In this document: positions 1 through 6,509 of the stretch, piece after piece | How the letters are laid out: each line of letters starts with the position of its first letter | How positions within the stretch are numbered: the first letter of the stretch is position 1 | IMG/VR virus record: IMGVR_UViG_3300021425_003342 | Coordinates: 1 to 52,313 of that record | Strand: one strand, 5' to 3' | Source of the DNA: a virus | DNA length: 52,313 nucleotides | Notes under the pieces: generated by a model | What the model was told of the DNA's origin: nothing | The model's database searches: none | Seen by the model: the letters and a program-made list of their open reading frames with translations, nothing else | Made by a program: the position numbers and the translations under genes

Positions 1-308
1 CGAACTTCAACTGGCTCACTTACACCATTTGAAGCACACCGTGCAATATCTGAATCTTTAATGTGTGATGATGAGTTTGCTATATCAATAGTGTTTGCTC
101 CAACACCTTCACACAATTTTTTACGACCAGCACCTGAGCCACCTGACTCAATGATTGGTGTTGGAAAGTCAAAGTTTTCTCCAAAAGCCTCTGCAACAAT
201 TGCTGCATAGGGTAATACTGTTGAAGATCCAGCTACGTGAACTTGGTCACGTGCAGTTGCCATAGTGGCAGTCGCTATTATAGCAACTATTAAGTTTAAT
301 AGTTTCAT
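1..308 (-). CDS. pstS: Phosphate-binding protein PstS-like (3' end outside window)
   Basis: Periplasmic substrate-binding protein of the Pst phosphate ABC transporter family. The visible N-terminal ~102 residues start with a Sec signal peptide (MKLLNLIVAIIATATMATA), followed by the family's phosphate-binding segments VAGSSTVLPYA and ESGGSGAGRKKLCEG. The start is an ATG at 306-308, preceded on the minus strand by an AAAGGAG ribosome site. The remainder runs off the left edge. Upstream lies a short hairpin (GACGG/CCGTC, 326-342). pstS is a known auxiliary gene of marine phages, thought to raise phosphate uptake during infection. No PstCAB genes are seen, so it presumably works with the host transporter (inference). 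Confidence 0.9.
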   Translation of the reverse strand, partial: MKLLNLIVAIIATATMATARDQVHVAGSSTVLPYAAIVAEAFGENFDFPTPIIESGGSGAGRKKLCEGVGANTIDIANSSSHIKDSDIARCASNGVSEPVEV

Positions 309-363
309 TTCTTTCTCCTTTGCTTGACGGCTTTACCCCGTCGCTCGCAATAAACCTATCTTG

Positions 364-786
364 TTATGAACACCAAGATAGTTTTTTACCTCCATCATAG
401 CTTCTAGCTAATCCTTCTTCTATAATAGAGCTAGAGTAAAGAACACCGTCTAAATATACATTAGATAATATTCTTCCTCCGTATTTATCCCATTTTAAAT
501 TTTTAAATTCTATAACTTTAGCCTCTCTAAACATACGATTAGCAAATTCTCTACCTTTGATAGCTAATTCTTTTTCTTCTAAACACTCACCTTTTATCTC
601 AGGAGTATCTATGCCTAGTATTCTGACACTCATTTTTTGTAGAGTTAACGGTAAAGATTCATATATTATATAGCAAGTATCCCCGTCATAACAAACTCTA
701 TCTCTATACTCTCTCATTTTTATTTCTGCATTAACAGTAGTTGATACAACGCACAATAGTCCTAATAAAAATATTTTATTTAGCAT
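364..786 (-). CDS. Secreted thermonuclease-like protein (SNase family)
   Basis: 140-residue staphylococcal-nuclease-fold protein with an N-terminal signal peptide (cleavage likely after residues VNA). The Ca-binding and catalytic motif VRILGIDTPE carries the expected Arg, Asp and Glu, and a second catalytic Arg is likely in DKYGGR. Members cut DNA or RNA outside the cytoplasm. It lies between pstS and a methyltransferase, overlapping the latter by 11 nt. Next to pstS, an exported nuclease could release phosphate or nucleotides from extracellular DNA, or degrade host DNA in the periplasm (inference). The family call is firm; the role is not. Confidence 0.85.
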   Translation of the reverse strand: MLNKIFLLGLLCVVSTTVNAEIKMREYRDRVCYDGDTCYIIYESLPLTLQKMSVRILGIDTPEIKGECLEEKELAIKGREFANRMFREAKVIEFKNLKWDKYGGRILSNVYLDGVLYSSSIIEEGLARSYDGGKKLSWCS

Positions 787-1387
787 CTCTATGTTCCTCT
801 AAAGTTTTCTTAGTTTTTCTAAACCACCAGGTAGTGTTAGGATATACTTTTATATTATCTCCACAAGTATCTTTTACAGCTTTAGCTACCTCTTCAAAGT
901 CGTAATCGTCTCCTGATATAATTCCGCCCATCTTTATTTTAGGGTACCAGTATTCAATGTCCTCAACTACATCTTTATACGCATGAGAAGCATCTATCAT
1001 AAGAAAGGATATACTTCTGTCTTCATACTGCTCAGACGCTTCTAATGAAGTAGCTTTTACAGGGTTTATATAGTCTCTAACACCTGCAGCTATTAAATTA
1101 TCTTCAAATACTTTATAAAAATTACCTCCATGCTGTTTTATAGCATCGAAATGAGGCTCATCACTAAAATCAGATAATTCAAATATGTCTACTGCATGAA
1201 AATCTATTCTTTTTTCACTTTCTTTAATAAAAGTACCCATAGCTGCAGTAGACTGACCTAAGAAACTTCCTACCTCTACTAAAAGAGCTCCGTCCTCAGA
1301 GTTAGCTACTATATCAGCATAAAAAGGTATATACCTTGAATACCCAAATATTTTATGACCTTTTATTTCTATATAATGACCTGACAT
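776..1387 (-). CDS. Class I SAM-dependent methyltransferase (Methyltransf_24-like)
   Basis: 203-residue Rossmann methyltransferase. The SAM-binding motif I is VEVGSFLGQSTAAM (about residues 37-50). An acidic strand-end HAVDIFE follows, and later FLMIDASHAYKDVVEDIEYW and GGIISGDDYDF, an arrangement typical of sugar O-methyltransferases and the cephalosporin-hydroxylase-like group. The start codon overlaps the stop of the upstream dehydrogenase gene, so the two are translationally coupled. Its neighbour and the glycosyltransferase cluster elsewhere suggest methylation of a glycan, but the substrate is not visible in the sequence. Confidence 0.75.
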   Translation of the reverse strand: MSGHYIEIKGHKIFGYSRYIPFYADIVANSEDGALLVEVGSFLGQSTAAMGTFIKESEKRIDFHAVDIFELSDFSDEPHFDAIKQHGGNFYKVFEDNLIAAGVRDYINPVKATSLEASEQYEDRSISFLMIDASHAYKDVVEDIEYWYPKIKMGGIISGDDYDFEEVAKAVKDTCGDNIKVYPNTTWWFRKTKKTLEEHRDAK

Positions 1388-2154
1388 TAATTTTCCTTTA
1401 TTTTATTATTATAGCTCACTGCAGCTTTTAGTATAGACAAATCTATTTGATATCTATTCATAGTGTGCAGTAAAGCAGACGTATCTTTTGGAAAGCATGC
1501 GCCTCCAAAACCTCTTCCGTCGTCCCCAGGAACCTTTGTATGACTATTACCTATCCTATCATCATCTACAAAAATATCAATTAAATCGTCAAATGATATG
1601 TGTAGTTTTTCACAAGCATCAAACATTTGATTAGCATAAGATACTTTTAAAGCTAAAAATGAGTTTCTAAAGTATTTAGCTAGTATAAGAGTGTCTATGC
1701 TATCATATATTTTAGTATGTATATTAGGCATAGCTTTTTCAAAAATAGAAGCCCAGTAAGTACTTTTATCACCTGCAAAATACATAGTCTTTTGATTTTT
1801 AAAGTCAGTGTTTGCATTCTTAGCTGTTAAAAACTCAGGAGAAAAAGTAAGGGATAGTAAAGAATATTTTTCTCGTAATTTTCTAAAACCATCTAAACTC
1901 ATAGTAGACTTAATAAGTATAGGTATATTATCGTAACACTCACTTAAAACTTCATCTATATAACTTAAGTCGCAGCTACCATCGTCTTTTTGTGGTGTAG
2001 GTAAACATAGTATGACTCCTTTAGCGTTATCAAAGTCAAAAACTTTATTATCATTTATTTTAGGATCAGAAATATGTACAGTATACTCATGACTAAGGGC
2101 CGACATAACTGCCGACCCTACAAAGCCTATACCGCTTATAACTAAAGAAGACAC
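1387..2154 (-). CDS. Truncated UDP-glucose/GDP-mannose dehydrogenase-like protein
   Basis: Homologous to nucleotide-sugar 6-dehydrogenases, which oxidise UDP-glucose or GDP-mannose to the uronic acid. Visible are the N-terminal NAD motif GIGFVGSAV, the conserved SPEFL segment, the central helix KYFRNSFLALKVSYANQM and the catalytic-Cys motif GGACFPKD. At 255 residues it stops just after the central domain and lacks the C-terminal UDP-binding domain of the usual 390-440-residue enzymes. It therefore either acts as a minimal variant or has another role. It overlaps neighbours by about 1 nt on both sides, between mazG and the methyltransferase. Confidence 0.8.
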   Translation of the reverse strand: MSSLVISGIGFVGSAVMSALSHEYTVHISDPKINDNKVFDFDNAKGVILCLPTPQKDDGSCDLSYIDEVLSECYDNIPILIKSTMSLDGFRKLREKYSLLSLTFSPEFLTAKNANTDFKNQKTMYFAGDKSTYWASIFEKAMPNIHTKIYDSIDTLILAKYFRNSFLALKVSYANQMFDACEKLHISFDDLIDIFVDDDRIGNSHTKVPGDDGRGFGGACFPKDTSALLHTMNRYQIDLSILKAAVSYNNKIKEN

Positions 2155-2564
2155 TACAAATCGCCTTCTTGTCTATTTTCACTATACCAAACATTAAAAT
2201 TACCGTCTGGATATCTATTTTTAAGCTTATTTACGTTCTCAGCTATTACTTCATTAGGATCTAAGTCTAGTGCACGACAAGAATTAATCCAATACCAAGC
2301 AATATCGCCAAGTTCACGTTTGATGTGAAATCTGGTGTCATCATCCAAAGGCTTACCCTGGAATACACATTTTTTAACAATCTCACTGAACTCTCCTCCT
2401 TCACTAGCAATACCTATACTTCCAGTTAAAAGTAAGGAAATATTAACTCCCGTATCAGTTTCTAGTTGGCGTAGGCGTTCTATAAGAGAATTAACTTCAT
2501 TACTTTCTGTTGAAGTTACTTTTTGTACGAAATTCTTATATTTATTTAAATCAACATTTTTCAT
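2154..2564 (-). CDS. mazG: MazG-like nucleotide pyrophosphohydrolase
   Basis: 136-residue all-alpha NTP pyrophosphohydrolase. It shows the MazG metal-binding motifs EGGEFSEIVKK (EExxE-type) and ELGDIAWYW (ExxD), then the family tail NVNKLKNRYPDG. MazG proteins hydrolyse (d)NTPs to NMPs; phage copies have been proposed to clean nucleotide pools or modulate (p)ppGpp signalling, which is not settled. It is the first gene of a leftward, overlapping three-gene run with the dehydrogenase and methyltransferase. Confidence 0.85.
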   Translation of the reverse strand: MKNVDLNKYKNFVQKVTSTESNEVNSLIERLRQLETDTGVNISLLLTGSIGIASEGGEFSEIVKKCVFQGKPLDDDTRFHIKRELGDIAWYWINSCRALDLDPNEVIAENVNKLKNRYPDGNFNVWYSENRQEGDL

Positions 2565-2603
2565 TAGGTACTTTCTAATATTAAGTTAAAAGGAGTTTAT
2601 TTT

Positions 2604-2627
2604 ATAACGAGAGCTCCTGTTCGTTAT
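2604..2627 (-). terminator. Putative hairpin terminator after the porin-like gene
   Basis: A 7-bp stem ATAACGA/TCGTTAT lies just downstream of the porin-like gene's stop codon and before mazG. The tail in the minus direction is A-rich rather than a clean U-tract, so termination is only suggested. Confidence 0.3.
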
Positions 2628-2631
2628 CTAA

Positions 2632-3393
2632 TTAAAAGTTTAGAGTAAGAACAACACTAGGAGTTAATTCTTCTGCATCTAAATCATAGTTTAATTTAGG
2701 CTCAATATCTAACCCTGAAACATCTACTAAATAAGAAGCTCCCAAGTTACGAGCTAATTCATCCTCGTCTCCATTTACATACATAGTGATGCTAGATAAG
2801 TTACCGTCTACTTCGTAGGCTAATTTCTCTGTATCTTCTGAATATGTTAGAGCAGTACCATAATTACCCATATCTACTCTAGTTCCAATAACCCAATTTT
2901 CTGAGTCTAGGTCATAATCTACAGCACCGGTAATTCCTAACCCTCCAGTAGTTACTGTGGATGCTAACGCTACAGATTCGATATCAGATACATCATTCTT
3001 ATAGTCTTCAAATTCTAAGGCTACAGACGTGGCACCCATAGTAATTCTTAAACTTTCATCCATACCCATATTAGCAATGGTATGCTCGCCTTCAGCTCCG
3101 ATCCAAATATCTCCCTGGTCTCCTAAAGATACGCTTACTTCGCCTACTGTAGTTCCTAGATTCCACTCATCTAGAGCAAAAGTAGTACCGTCTACAGACT
3201 CTATATTAAAGCCCCCAAAAGCTGAGCCTTCTGACGACATAGAAGCTCCTAAGGTAGTAGTTGAGGCCCATTTGTCGGACGAATTTTCTTTTAATTCTAC
3301 TTCTACACTACCTGTAATAGGGTTAGCTAAAGCAGAAAAAGCCATACAGCTAATAGCTGTAGTAGTTAATAAAGTTTGTGATAAACGATTCAT
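2632..3393 (-). CDS. Porin-like outer-membrane beta-barrel protein
   Basis: 253 residues with a clear Sec signal peptide (MNRLSQTLLTTTAISCMAFSALA), then alternating polar/hydrophobic strands rich in Gly, Ser, Thr, Asp and Glu, without cysteines after the leader. It ends in SVVLTLNF, the C-terminal aromatic signature recognised by the BAM machinery. The profile resembles small alphaproteobacterial porins, although I cannot name a family. A phage-made outer-membrane protein could change permeability or block superinfection (inference). It has its own intergenic gap upstream with an AAGGAAAA ribosome site and a downstream hairpin, so it may be a single-gene unit. Confidence 0.7.
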   Translation of the reverse strand: MNRLSQTLLTTTAISCMAFSALANPITGSVEVELKENSSDKWASTTTLGASMSSEGSAFGGFNIESVDGTTFALDEWNLGTTVGEVSVSLGDQGDIWIGAEGEHTIANMGMDESLRITMGATSVALEFEDYKNDVSDIESVALASTVTTGGLGITGAVDYDLDSENWVIGTRVDMGNYGTALTYSEDTEKLAYEVDGNLSSITMYVNGDEDELARNLGASYLVDVSGLDIEPKLNYDLDAEELTPSVVLTLNF

Positions 3394-3426
3394 AATAATT
3401 TTCCTTATATACAGGTTTAATTCCTG

Positions 3427-3948
3427 TTATTTCATATTTATTTTTAAATATTCTAGTATTTTCTTTGGAGAAGTCTCTCCATAAGGATCTTTGTAAGATC
3501 CTAATATGTTACGACCTGGTTCTTCAAACCAAGCCTTTATTAACATATTATCTATGAGTGCGGCATATCGCCAAGATCTCATTCCCATACCTAGATGACT
3601 CTTGTCTACTAACATATCTAATTGGTTAGTAAAAGAACTATTATAATCAGATATAAATTTTATACTATTAATATCTAAATGAGAATACCAACTACTCATT
3701 ACAAAAGGGTCATTTACAGATATACAATATATATTTGAAATACCTAATTTAATGAATTGTTCATATGCTTTATCAAAATCGGGTACTTGTTTAGAGGAGC
3801 AAGTAGGAGTAAAAGCTCCTGGCACGGAAAAAATAACCACTTTTTTATTTTTAAAAAGGCAGCTACTTGTTGTGTCTTTGATGGTAGTACTTGAAACTTC
3901 TTTTAAAGAAATAGAAGGCACTGATCTGTCAGTATAGTAAGATGTCAT
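3427..3948 (-). CDS. Peroxiredoxin, Prx5/AhpE-like
   Basis: 173-residue thiol peroxidase. The peroxidatic-cysteine motif PGAFTPTCSSKQVPDF places Cys50 as the active residue, and the downstream segment CISVNDPFVMSSW matches the Prx5 pattern. It would reduce hydrogen peroxide or alkyl peroxides in the cytoplasm using glutaredoxin or thioredoxin. A phage glutaredoxin is encoded at 14179-14406. A second, cysteine-less relative lies at 14661-15068. It is driven by its own sigma70-type promoter (3962-3990), which suggests independent expression. Confidence 0.88.
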   Translation of the reverse strand: MTSYYTDRSVPSISLKEVSSTTIKDTTSSCLFKNKKVVIFSVPGAFTPTCSSKQVPDFDKAYEQFIKLGISNIYCISVNDPFVMSSWYSHLDINSIKFISDYNSSFTNQLDMLVDKSHLGMGMRSWRYAALIDNMLIKAWFEEPGRNILGSYKDPYGETSPKKILEYLKINMK

Positions 3949-3961
3949 TCTCGTATTCTTT

Positions 3962-3990
3962 ATAATATATTCTTCTTAGGCATTAGTCAA
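3962..3990 (-). promoter_or_regulatory. Sigma70-type promoter for the peroxiredoxin gene
   Basis: On the minus strand: -35 TTGACT (3985-3990), 17-bp spacer, -10 TATTAT (3962-3967), 14 nt before the ATG at 3948. The -35 box overlaps the 3' end of the gene upstream. Confidence 0.65.
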
Positions 3991-4327
3991 ATATATTTTT
4001 TTGTTCTTTAGTTTTTCTTAGTAGATATTCATGATATCTCTCTTGAAGAGGATTATCAGGACTACTACTAGTACCGATAAAAGCATCAGACTTAAGTAAT
4101 TGCTGTTGTACTTTATTCTCTAAAAACTCAATATATTCTGCAGCTTTCCACGCATAATGTTCTGTGCATCTAGACTTCCACTCTTCTCCTGCTTTATTTT
4201 TTAGTTTTTTTACCCAATCACTTTGAACAGTACGAGGCGTAATGCCCCATCGTACATAGTTATCTCCCTTATCAATGACGTCGTGTTCATTTTCTTCTTT
4301 TTCAAAACCATGAGTATTTATTTTCAT
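3983..4327 (-). CDS. Hypothetical protein, 114 aa
   Basis: Not recognised. A charged, soluble protein with a mostly helical, Lys/Glu-rich middle (HYAWKAAEYIEFLENKVQQQ could form a coiled coil around residues 61-80). The start overlaps the stop of the upstream gene (4324-4327), so it belongs to the leftward three-gene run 5047 to 3983. No transmembrane segment or cysteine-rich motif. Confidence 0.6.
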   Translation of the reverse strand: MKINTHGFEKEENEHDVIDKGDNYVRWGITPRTVQSDWVKKLKNKAGEEWKSRCTEHYAWKAAEYIEFLENKVQQQLLKSDAFIGTSSSPDNPLQERYHEYLLRKTKEQKNIFD

Positions 4328-4572
4328 TTGTCATCCTCTGTTAACTCAGATAAAGTTATGTCAGGAATTTTTTTAATAAGTATTCTAATATAGAACTCTT
4401 TATCATTTGAGTAGGTAACTCCATTTACTATCAGATAATCATCAAGAGTTAAAAAACCAAAACCTTCGTGATCCCACATTAGAGCTTCTCTAAGAGAAAT
4501 AGAATAATCTTTCATCATAGTTAGAAGTCTCTTATTAAAGATTTCTAGATTTTTAATTCTAGTGTGGTACAA
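4324..4572 (-). CDS. Hypothetical protein, 82 aa
   Basis: Not recognised. Short soluble protein with an acidic C-terminus (SELTEDDK). It overlaps the upstream YkuK-like gene by 14 nt and the downstream gene by 4 nt, which supports it being a real member of the operon. Confidence 0.55.
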   Translation of the reverse strand: MYHTRIKNLEIFNKRLLTMMKDYSISLREALMWDHEGFGFLTLDDYLIVNGVTYSNDKEFYIRILIKKIPDITLSELTEDDK

Positions 4573-5047
4573 TAACTACTCCTCTACCTTTAGCGATACT
4601 ATCTGCTCCGTAACTCGCTGCAAAACCAAAAGGTTTTAATTTTGGTGTGATACCTGTCATACCTAAAATATATCCCGCAGCCTCTGAAGCAGCACAATTA
4701 GATCCGAACTTAGGATTGGTATTTATATCTAAATGTATTTCTATATCGAACTCATCTATAAAAGGCGCTACTTGTATATATAATTCACAAACTTTTCTAG
4801 CCTCATGAATCATTCTCATTTTAGGTCTATCTTTTTTTAAATCATAATCTACTTCATAAGATGTATTAGAGAATAGTTTACAGCCATTTTTACTATTTTT
4901 ATGTACTATAAGTACAGTAGCATATTTTGCTTTTTTTCTATTATTTTTAAAGTAGGTTACAGAATCACAGCCTAGATATATTTTTGTATTAGAATCTAGA
5001 GTCACTAGTAAGTCTACTAATTCTTCAATTTGTTGTTTTGTGAACAT
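4559..5047 (-). CDS. RNase H-like fold protein, YkuK/DUF458 family
   Basis: 162 residues resembling the DUF458 (YkuK) family of ribonuclease H-like proteins. Supporting segments are KIYLGCDSVTYFKNN (first strand with the acidic residue), ATVLIVH, EARKVCELYIQ, IEIHLDINTNPKFGSN and AASYGADSIAKG near the C-terminus. The biochemical activity of the family is not established. It heads a three-gene operon and follows the hairpin at 5119-5149, so it probably has its own promoter in 5048-5118. Confidence 0.75.
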   Translation of the reverse strand: MFTKQQIEELVDLLVTLDSNTKIYLGCDSVTYFKNNRKKAKYATVLIVHKNSKNGCKLFSNTSYEVDYDLKKDRPKMRMIHEARKVCELYIQVAPFIDEFDIEIHLDINTNPKFGSNCAASEAAGYILGMTGITPKLKPFGFAASYGADSIAKGRGVVIVPH

Positions 5048-5118
5048 CTTATATACTCTATAGTATCATTATTTATGACTAATGTTAAATTTTATTTTAT
5101 TAAGTTTGGATGTAAAAC

Positions 5119-5149
5119 AGCCCTCCTAGTATAAAAAACTAGGAGGGCT
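5119..5149 (-). terminator. Strong 12-bp hairpin, likely terminator of the tRNA-cluster transcript
   Basis: Perfect inverted repeat AGCCCTCCTAGT (5119-5130) / ACTAGGAGGGCT (5138-5149) with a 7-nt loop. On the minus strand it is followed by GTTTTA. It separates the leftward tRNA cluster from the YkuK-like gene. Confidence 0.6.
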
Positions 5150-5152
5150 ATG

Positions 5153-5282
5153 GTCGCTCTTTGGAATGTTTACTTATATAACCCCCTCAGATAATAAGTA
5201 AATACTCTACAAAGTGCGACTTACAAGTACAACTATTTCTCAACCAATACAGAGTCCGGAGTATATTTGAGAGCGTAGTTGT
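5153..5282 (-). ncRNA. Structured noncoding segment next to the tRNA cluster
   Basis: Two long hairpins, no plausible gene. The first has an outer stem GTCGC-T-CTTTG (5153-5163) / CAAAG-T-GCGAC (5210-5220) enclosing TTTACTTAT (5169-5177) / ATAAGTAAA (5194-5202), with a CCCCCTCAG-containing loop. The second has ACAACTA (5229-5235) / TAGTTGT (5276-5282). It lies between tRNA-Leu and the 5119 hairpin, so it would be transcribed at the 3' end of the tRNA transcript. The strand is inferred from the neighbours; no RNA family is recognised. Confidence 0.5.
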
Positions 5283-5291
5283 CACGCTGGT

Positions 5292-5375
5292 TGGTACCCG
5301 CGGCCGGACTCGAACCGGCACGCCTTGCGGCCACAGATTTTAAGTCTGTTATGTCTACCATTCCATCACGCGGGC
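5292..5375 (-). tRNA. tRNA-Leu(UAA)
   Basis: Class II tRNA. The acceptor GCCCGCG pairs with CGCGGGT, the anticodon stem-loop is ACAGA-CUUAAAA-UCUGU with anticodon UAA, a long variable arm is present, and the T-arm is GCCGG-TTCGAGT-CCGGC. Discriminator A and CCA are encoded. It reads UUA, a very frequent codon in this AT-rich genome. Confidence 0.93.
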
Positions 5376-5600
5376 TTATCTTTTTATAACATAAGCTCCT
5401 TCTGAGCTGTTTATAGCTAAAATTAACTCTTGCCACATTTCTGGAGTTATATTAAGTATATCATCATAATCACCGTCTTCATCCATTTGAGTAATATATA
5501 CTCCATCTTCATAACTATTTATTATTAGGTCCGGTAAACTGCCTGAGTCATCTAATATAGTTATAATTACTTCATCGTGATCAAATTCTACTGTATACAT
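5376..5600 (-). CDS. Hypothetical acidic protein inside the tRNA cluster, 74 aa
   Basis: Not recognised. Strongly acidic (MYTVEFDHDEVIITILDD, then DEDGDYDD) with probable beta strands; resembles no family I can name. An AAAGGA ribosome site precedes the ATG. The stop codon abuts the first base of tRNA-Leu, so the gene must be co-transcribed with the tRNAs and its mRNA end would be trimmed by tRNA processing. Confidence 0.65.
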   Translation of the reverse strand: MYTVEFDHDEVIITILDDSGSLPDLIINSYEDGVYITQMDEDGDYDDILNITPEMWQELILAINSSEGAYVIKR

Positions 5601-5617
5601 ACTAACATTCCTTTGGG

Positions 5618-5689
5618 CATAGGTGCAAAGAATCGAACTCTGTCTTTCGGATTTGGAATCCGACGTGCAACCATTAACACTTCACCCAT
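5618..5689 (-). tRNA. tRNA-Trp(CCA)
   Basis: Acceptor AUGGGUG pairs with CACCUAU (one G-U), the anticodon stem-loop TCGGA-TTCCAAA-TCCGA gives anticodon CCA, and the T-arm is CAGAG-TTCGATT-CTTTG. Discriminator G; CCA is not encoded (GCCC follows). The acceptor is weaker than in the neighbouring tRNAs. Confidence 0.85.
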
Positions 5690-5692
5690 ATA

Positions 5693-5768
5693 TGGTGGGC
5701 CCGGTAGGATTTGAACCTACGATCTACCCGTTATGAGCGGGGAGCTTTAACCACTAAGCTACAGGCCC
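5693..5768 (-). tRNA. tRNA with CAU anticodon (Met, or Ile2 reading AUA)
   Basis: 76 nt with encoded CCA. The acceptor is GGGCCTG/CGGGCCC, the anticodon loop CUCAUAA gives CAU, and the T-arm is GTAGG-TTCAAAT-CCTAC. A CAU anticodon can be elongator Met, initiator, or lysidine-modified Ile2. The first acceptor pair is G-C and there is no initiator-type mismatch. AUA codons are abundant here, which favours Ile2, but identity cannot be settled by eye. Confidence 0.88.
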
Positions 5769-5773
5769 TAATT

Positions 5774-5848
5774 TGGCTCCGGCGGTAGGGATCGAACCTA
5801 CGACCAATTGATTAACAGTCAACTGCTCTACCGCTGAGCTACGCCGGA
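5774..5848 (-). tRNA. tRNA-Asn(GUU)
   Basis: Acceptor TCCGGCG/CGCCGGA, anticodon stem-loop GTTGA-CTGTTAA-TCAAT with anticodon GUU, T-arm GTAGG-TTCGATC-CCTAC. Discriminator G with encoded CCA. Confidence 0.93.
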
Positions 5849-5860
5849 ATGTTATAACTA

Positions 5861-6019
5861 CTATCTTGTTAGAAGATCTAAAATAATACTTAACTCATAA
5901 ATTGCTTTATCTAGGACTAAATGAGCAGTGTTATCTTCATTTTTTTTCTTTTCTTCGTGTAGTAGATCTATTCTTACTTTAATATAATCTATGGGGTCAG
6001 GTTTACTACCTCGTCTCAT
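5861..6019 (-). CDS. Hypothetical protein, 52 aa
   Basis: Not recognised. Starts MRRGSKPDPIDYIKVRIDLL and continues with a charged helix (HEEKKKNEDNTAH) and a C-terminal hydrophobic helix. The ATG at 6017-6019 is preceded by AAAGGAC at suitable spacing; a longer reading from 6097 would run into the GC-rich structured RNA and lacks a ribosome site. Sits between tRNA-Asn and the structured segment. Confidence 0.55.
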   Translation of the reverse strand: MRRGSKPDPIDYIKVRIDLLHEEKKKNEDNTAHLVLDKAIYELSIILDLLTR

Positions 6020-6054
6020 AGTATGTCCTTTATTATGCAGAAATAAATATATAA

Positions 6055-6215
6055 TCGGTGGGGAGGCTTTCTGCAGTGCCTCCCCACGTATCTGCATTTG
6101 ACGTATGCAGCAACCGACTGGGTTTTTTTACGGTACCAGTGCTTATACCGACCTATATGTCCGACGCGCCTCGAACCACATATAGGGTTTATTGGGTACG
6201 TTTAGCGAAATCGCT
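6055..6215. ncRNA. GC-rich multi-hairpin structured RNA candidate
   Basis: About 160 nt, clearly richer in GC than its surroundings. TCGGT (6055-6059) / ACCGA (6113-6117) closes two hairpins: GGGGAGGC (6060-6067) / GCCTCCCC (6078-6085) and CTGCAT (6092-6097) / ATGCAG (6105-6110), a three-way junction. It is followed by TTTTTTT on the plus strand (6123-6129). Further stems are CGGTA/TACCG (6131-6150), CCTATATGT (6152-6160) / ACATATAGG (6178-6186) and TAGCG/CGCTA (6203-6215). It lies between tRNA-Asn and tRNA-Arg. No RNA family is recognised and the strand is undecided. Confidence 0.5.
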
Positions 6216-6237
6216 AGGCTTTCCCCCTTGCCTGTCT

Positions 6238-6314
6238 TGGTGATCTCTTCAGGATTCGAACCTGAGACCTAGTGCTTAGAAGGCACTTGCTCTATCCAGC
6301 TGAGCTAAGAGACC
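6238..6314 (-). tRNA. tRNA-Arg(UCU)
   Basis: Acceptor GGTCTCT/AGAGATC (one G-U), anticodon stem-loop AGTGC-CTTCTAA-GCACT with anticodon UCU, T-arm TCAGG-TTCGAAT-CCTGA. Discriminator A with encoded CCA. It reads AGA, the dominant Arg codon in the neighbouring genes. Confidence 0.93.
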
Positions 6315-6463
6315 TTGACTTTTATTCCTATATTTTTCAGCATTGTAATTGCTAAGTTAGTATTATCTATCTCTTCTACAGGTAAATTTTCGTCTACCCA
6401 CTCATTCATCTGTCTGTGTAAATCTTCTACAGATTTTATATTAAATTTTATTTGTTTTTTCAT
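6305..6463 (-). CDS. Possible small protein overlapping tRNA-Arg, 52 aa
   Basis: Reading frame starting MKKQIKFNIKSVEDLHRQMN, continuing acidic (NEWVDENLPVEEID) and ending KVKVS, with its stop codon inside the tRNA-Arg acceptor/D region (6305-6307). A second in-frame ATG lies immediately upstream (6464-6466). There is no clear ribosome site. Composition is like the neighbouring genes, so it is plausible, but overlap with a tRNA makes it uncertain. Confidence 0.4.
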   Translation of the reverse strand: MKKQIKFNIKSVEDLHRQMNEWVDENLPVEEIDNTNLAITMLKNIGIKVKVS

Positions 6464-6509
6464 CATATAATCATAATACTATTAAAATAAGTAATAAGCA
6501 AGAACAAAA

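Noticed and set aside
3029-3484. Plus-strand frame opposite the porin gene
   Set aside because: Antisense shadow; signal peptide and barrel end are on the minus strand.
5233-5436. A 67-codon minus-strand frame across tRNA-Leu
   Set aside because: It runs through the tRNA and the structured RNA and overlaps the better-supported 74-aa gene; composition is explained by the tRNA.
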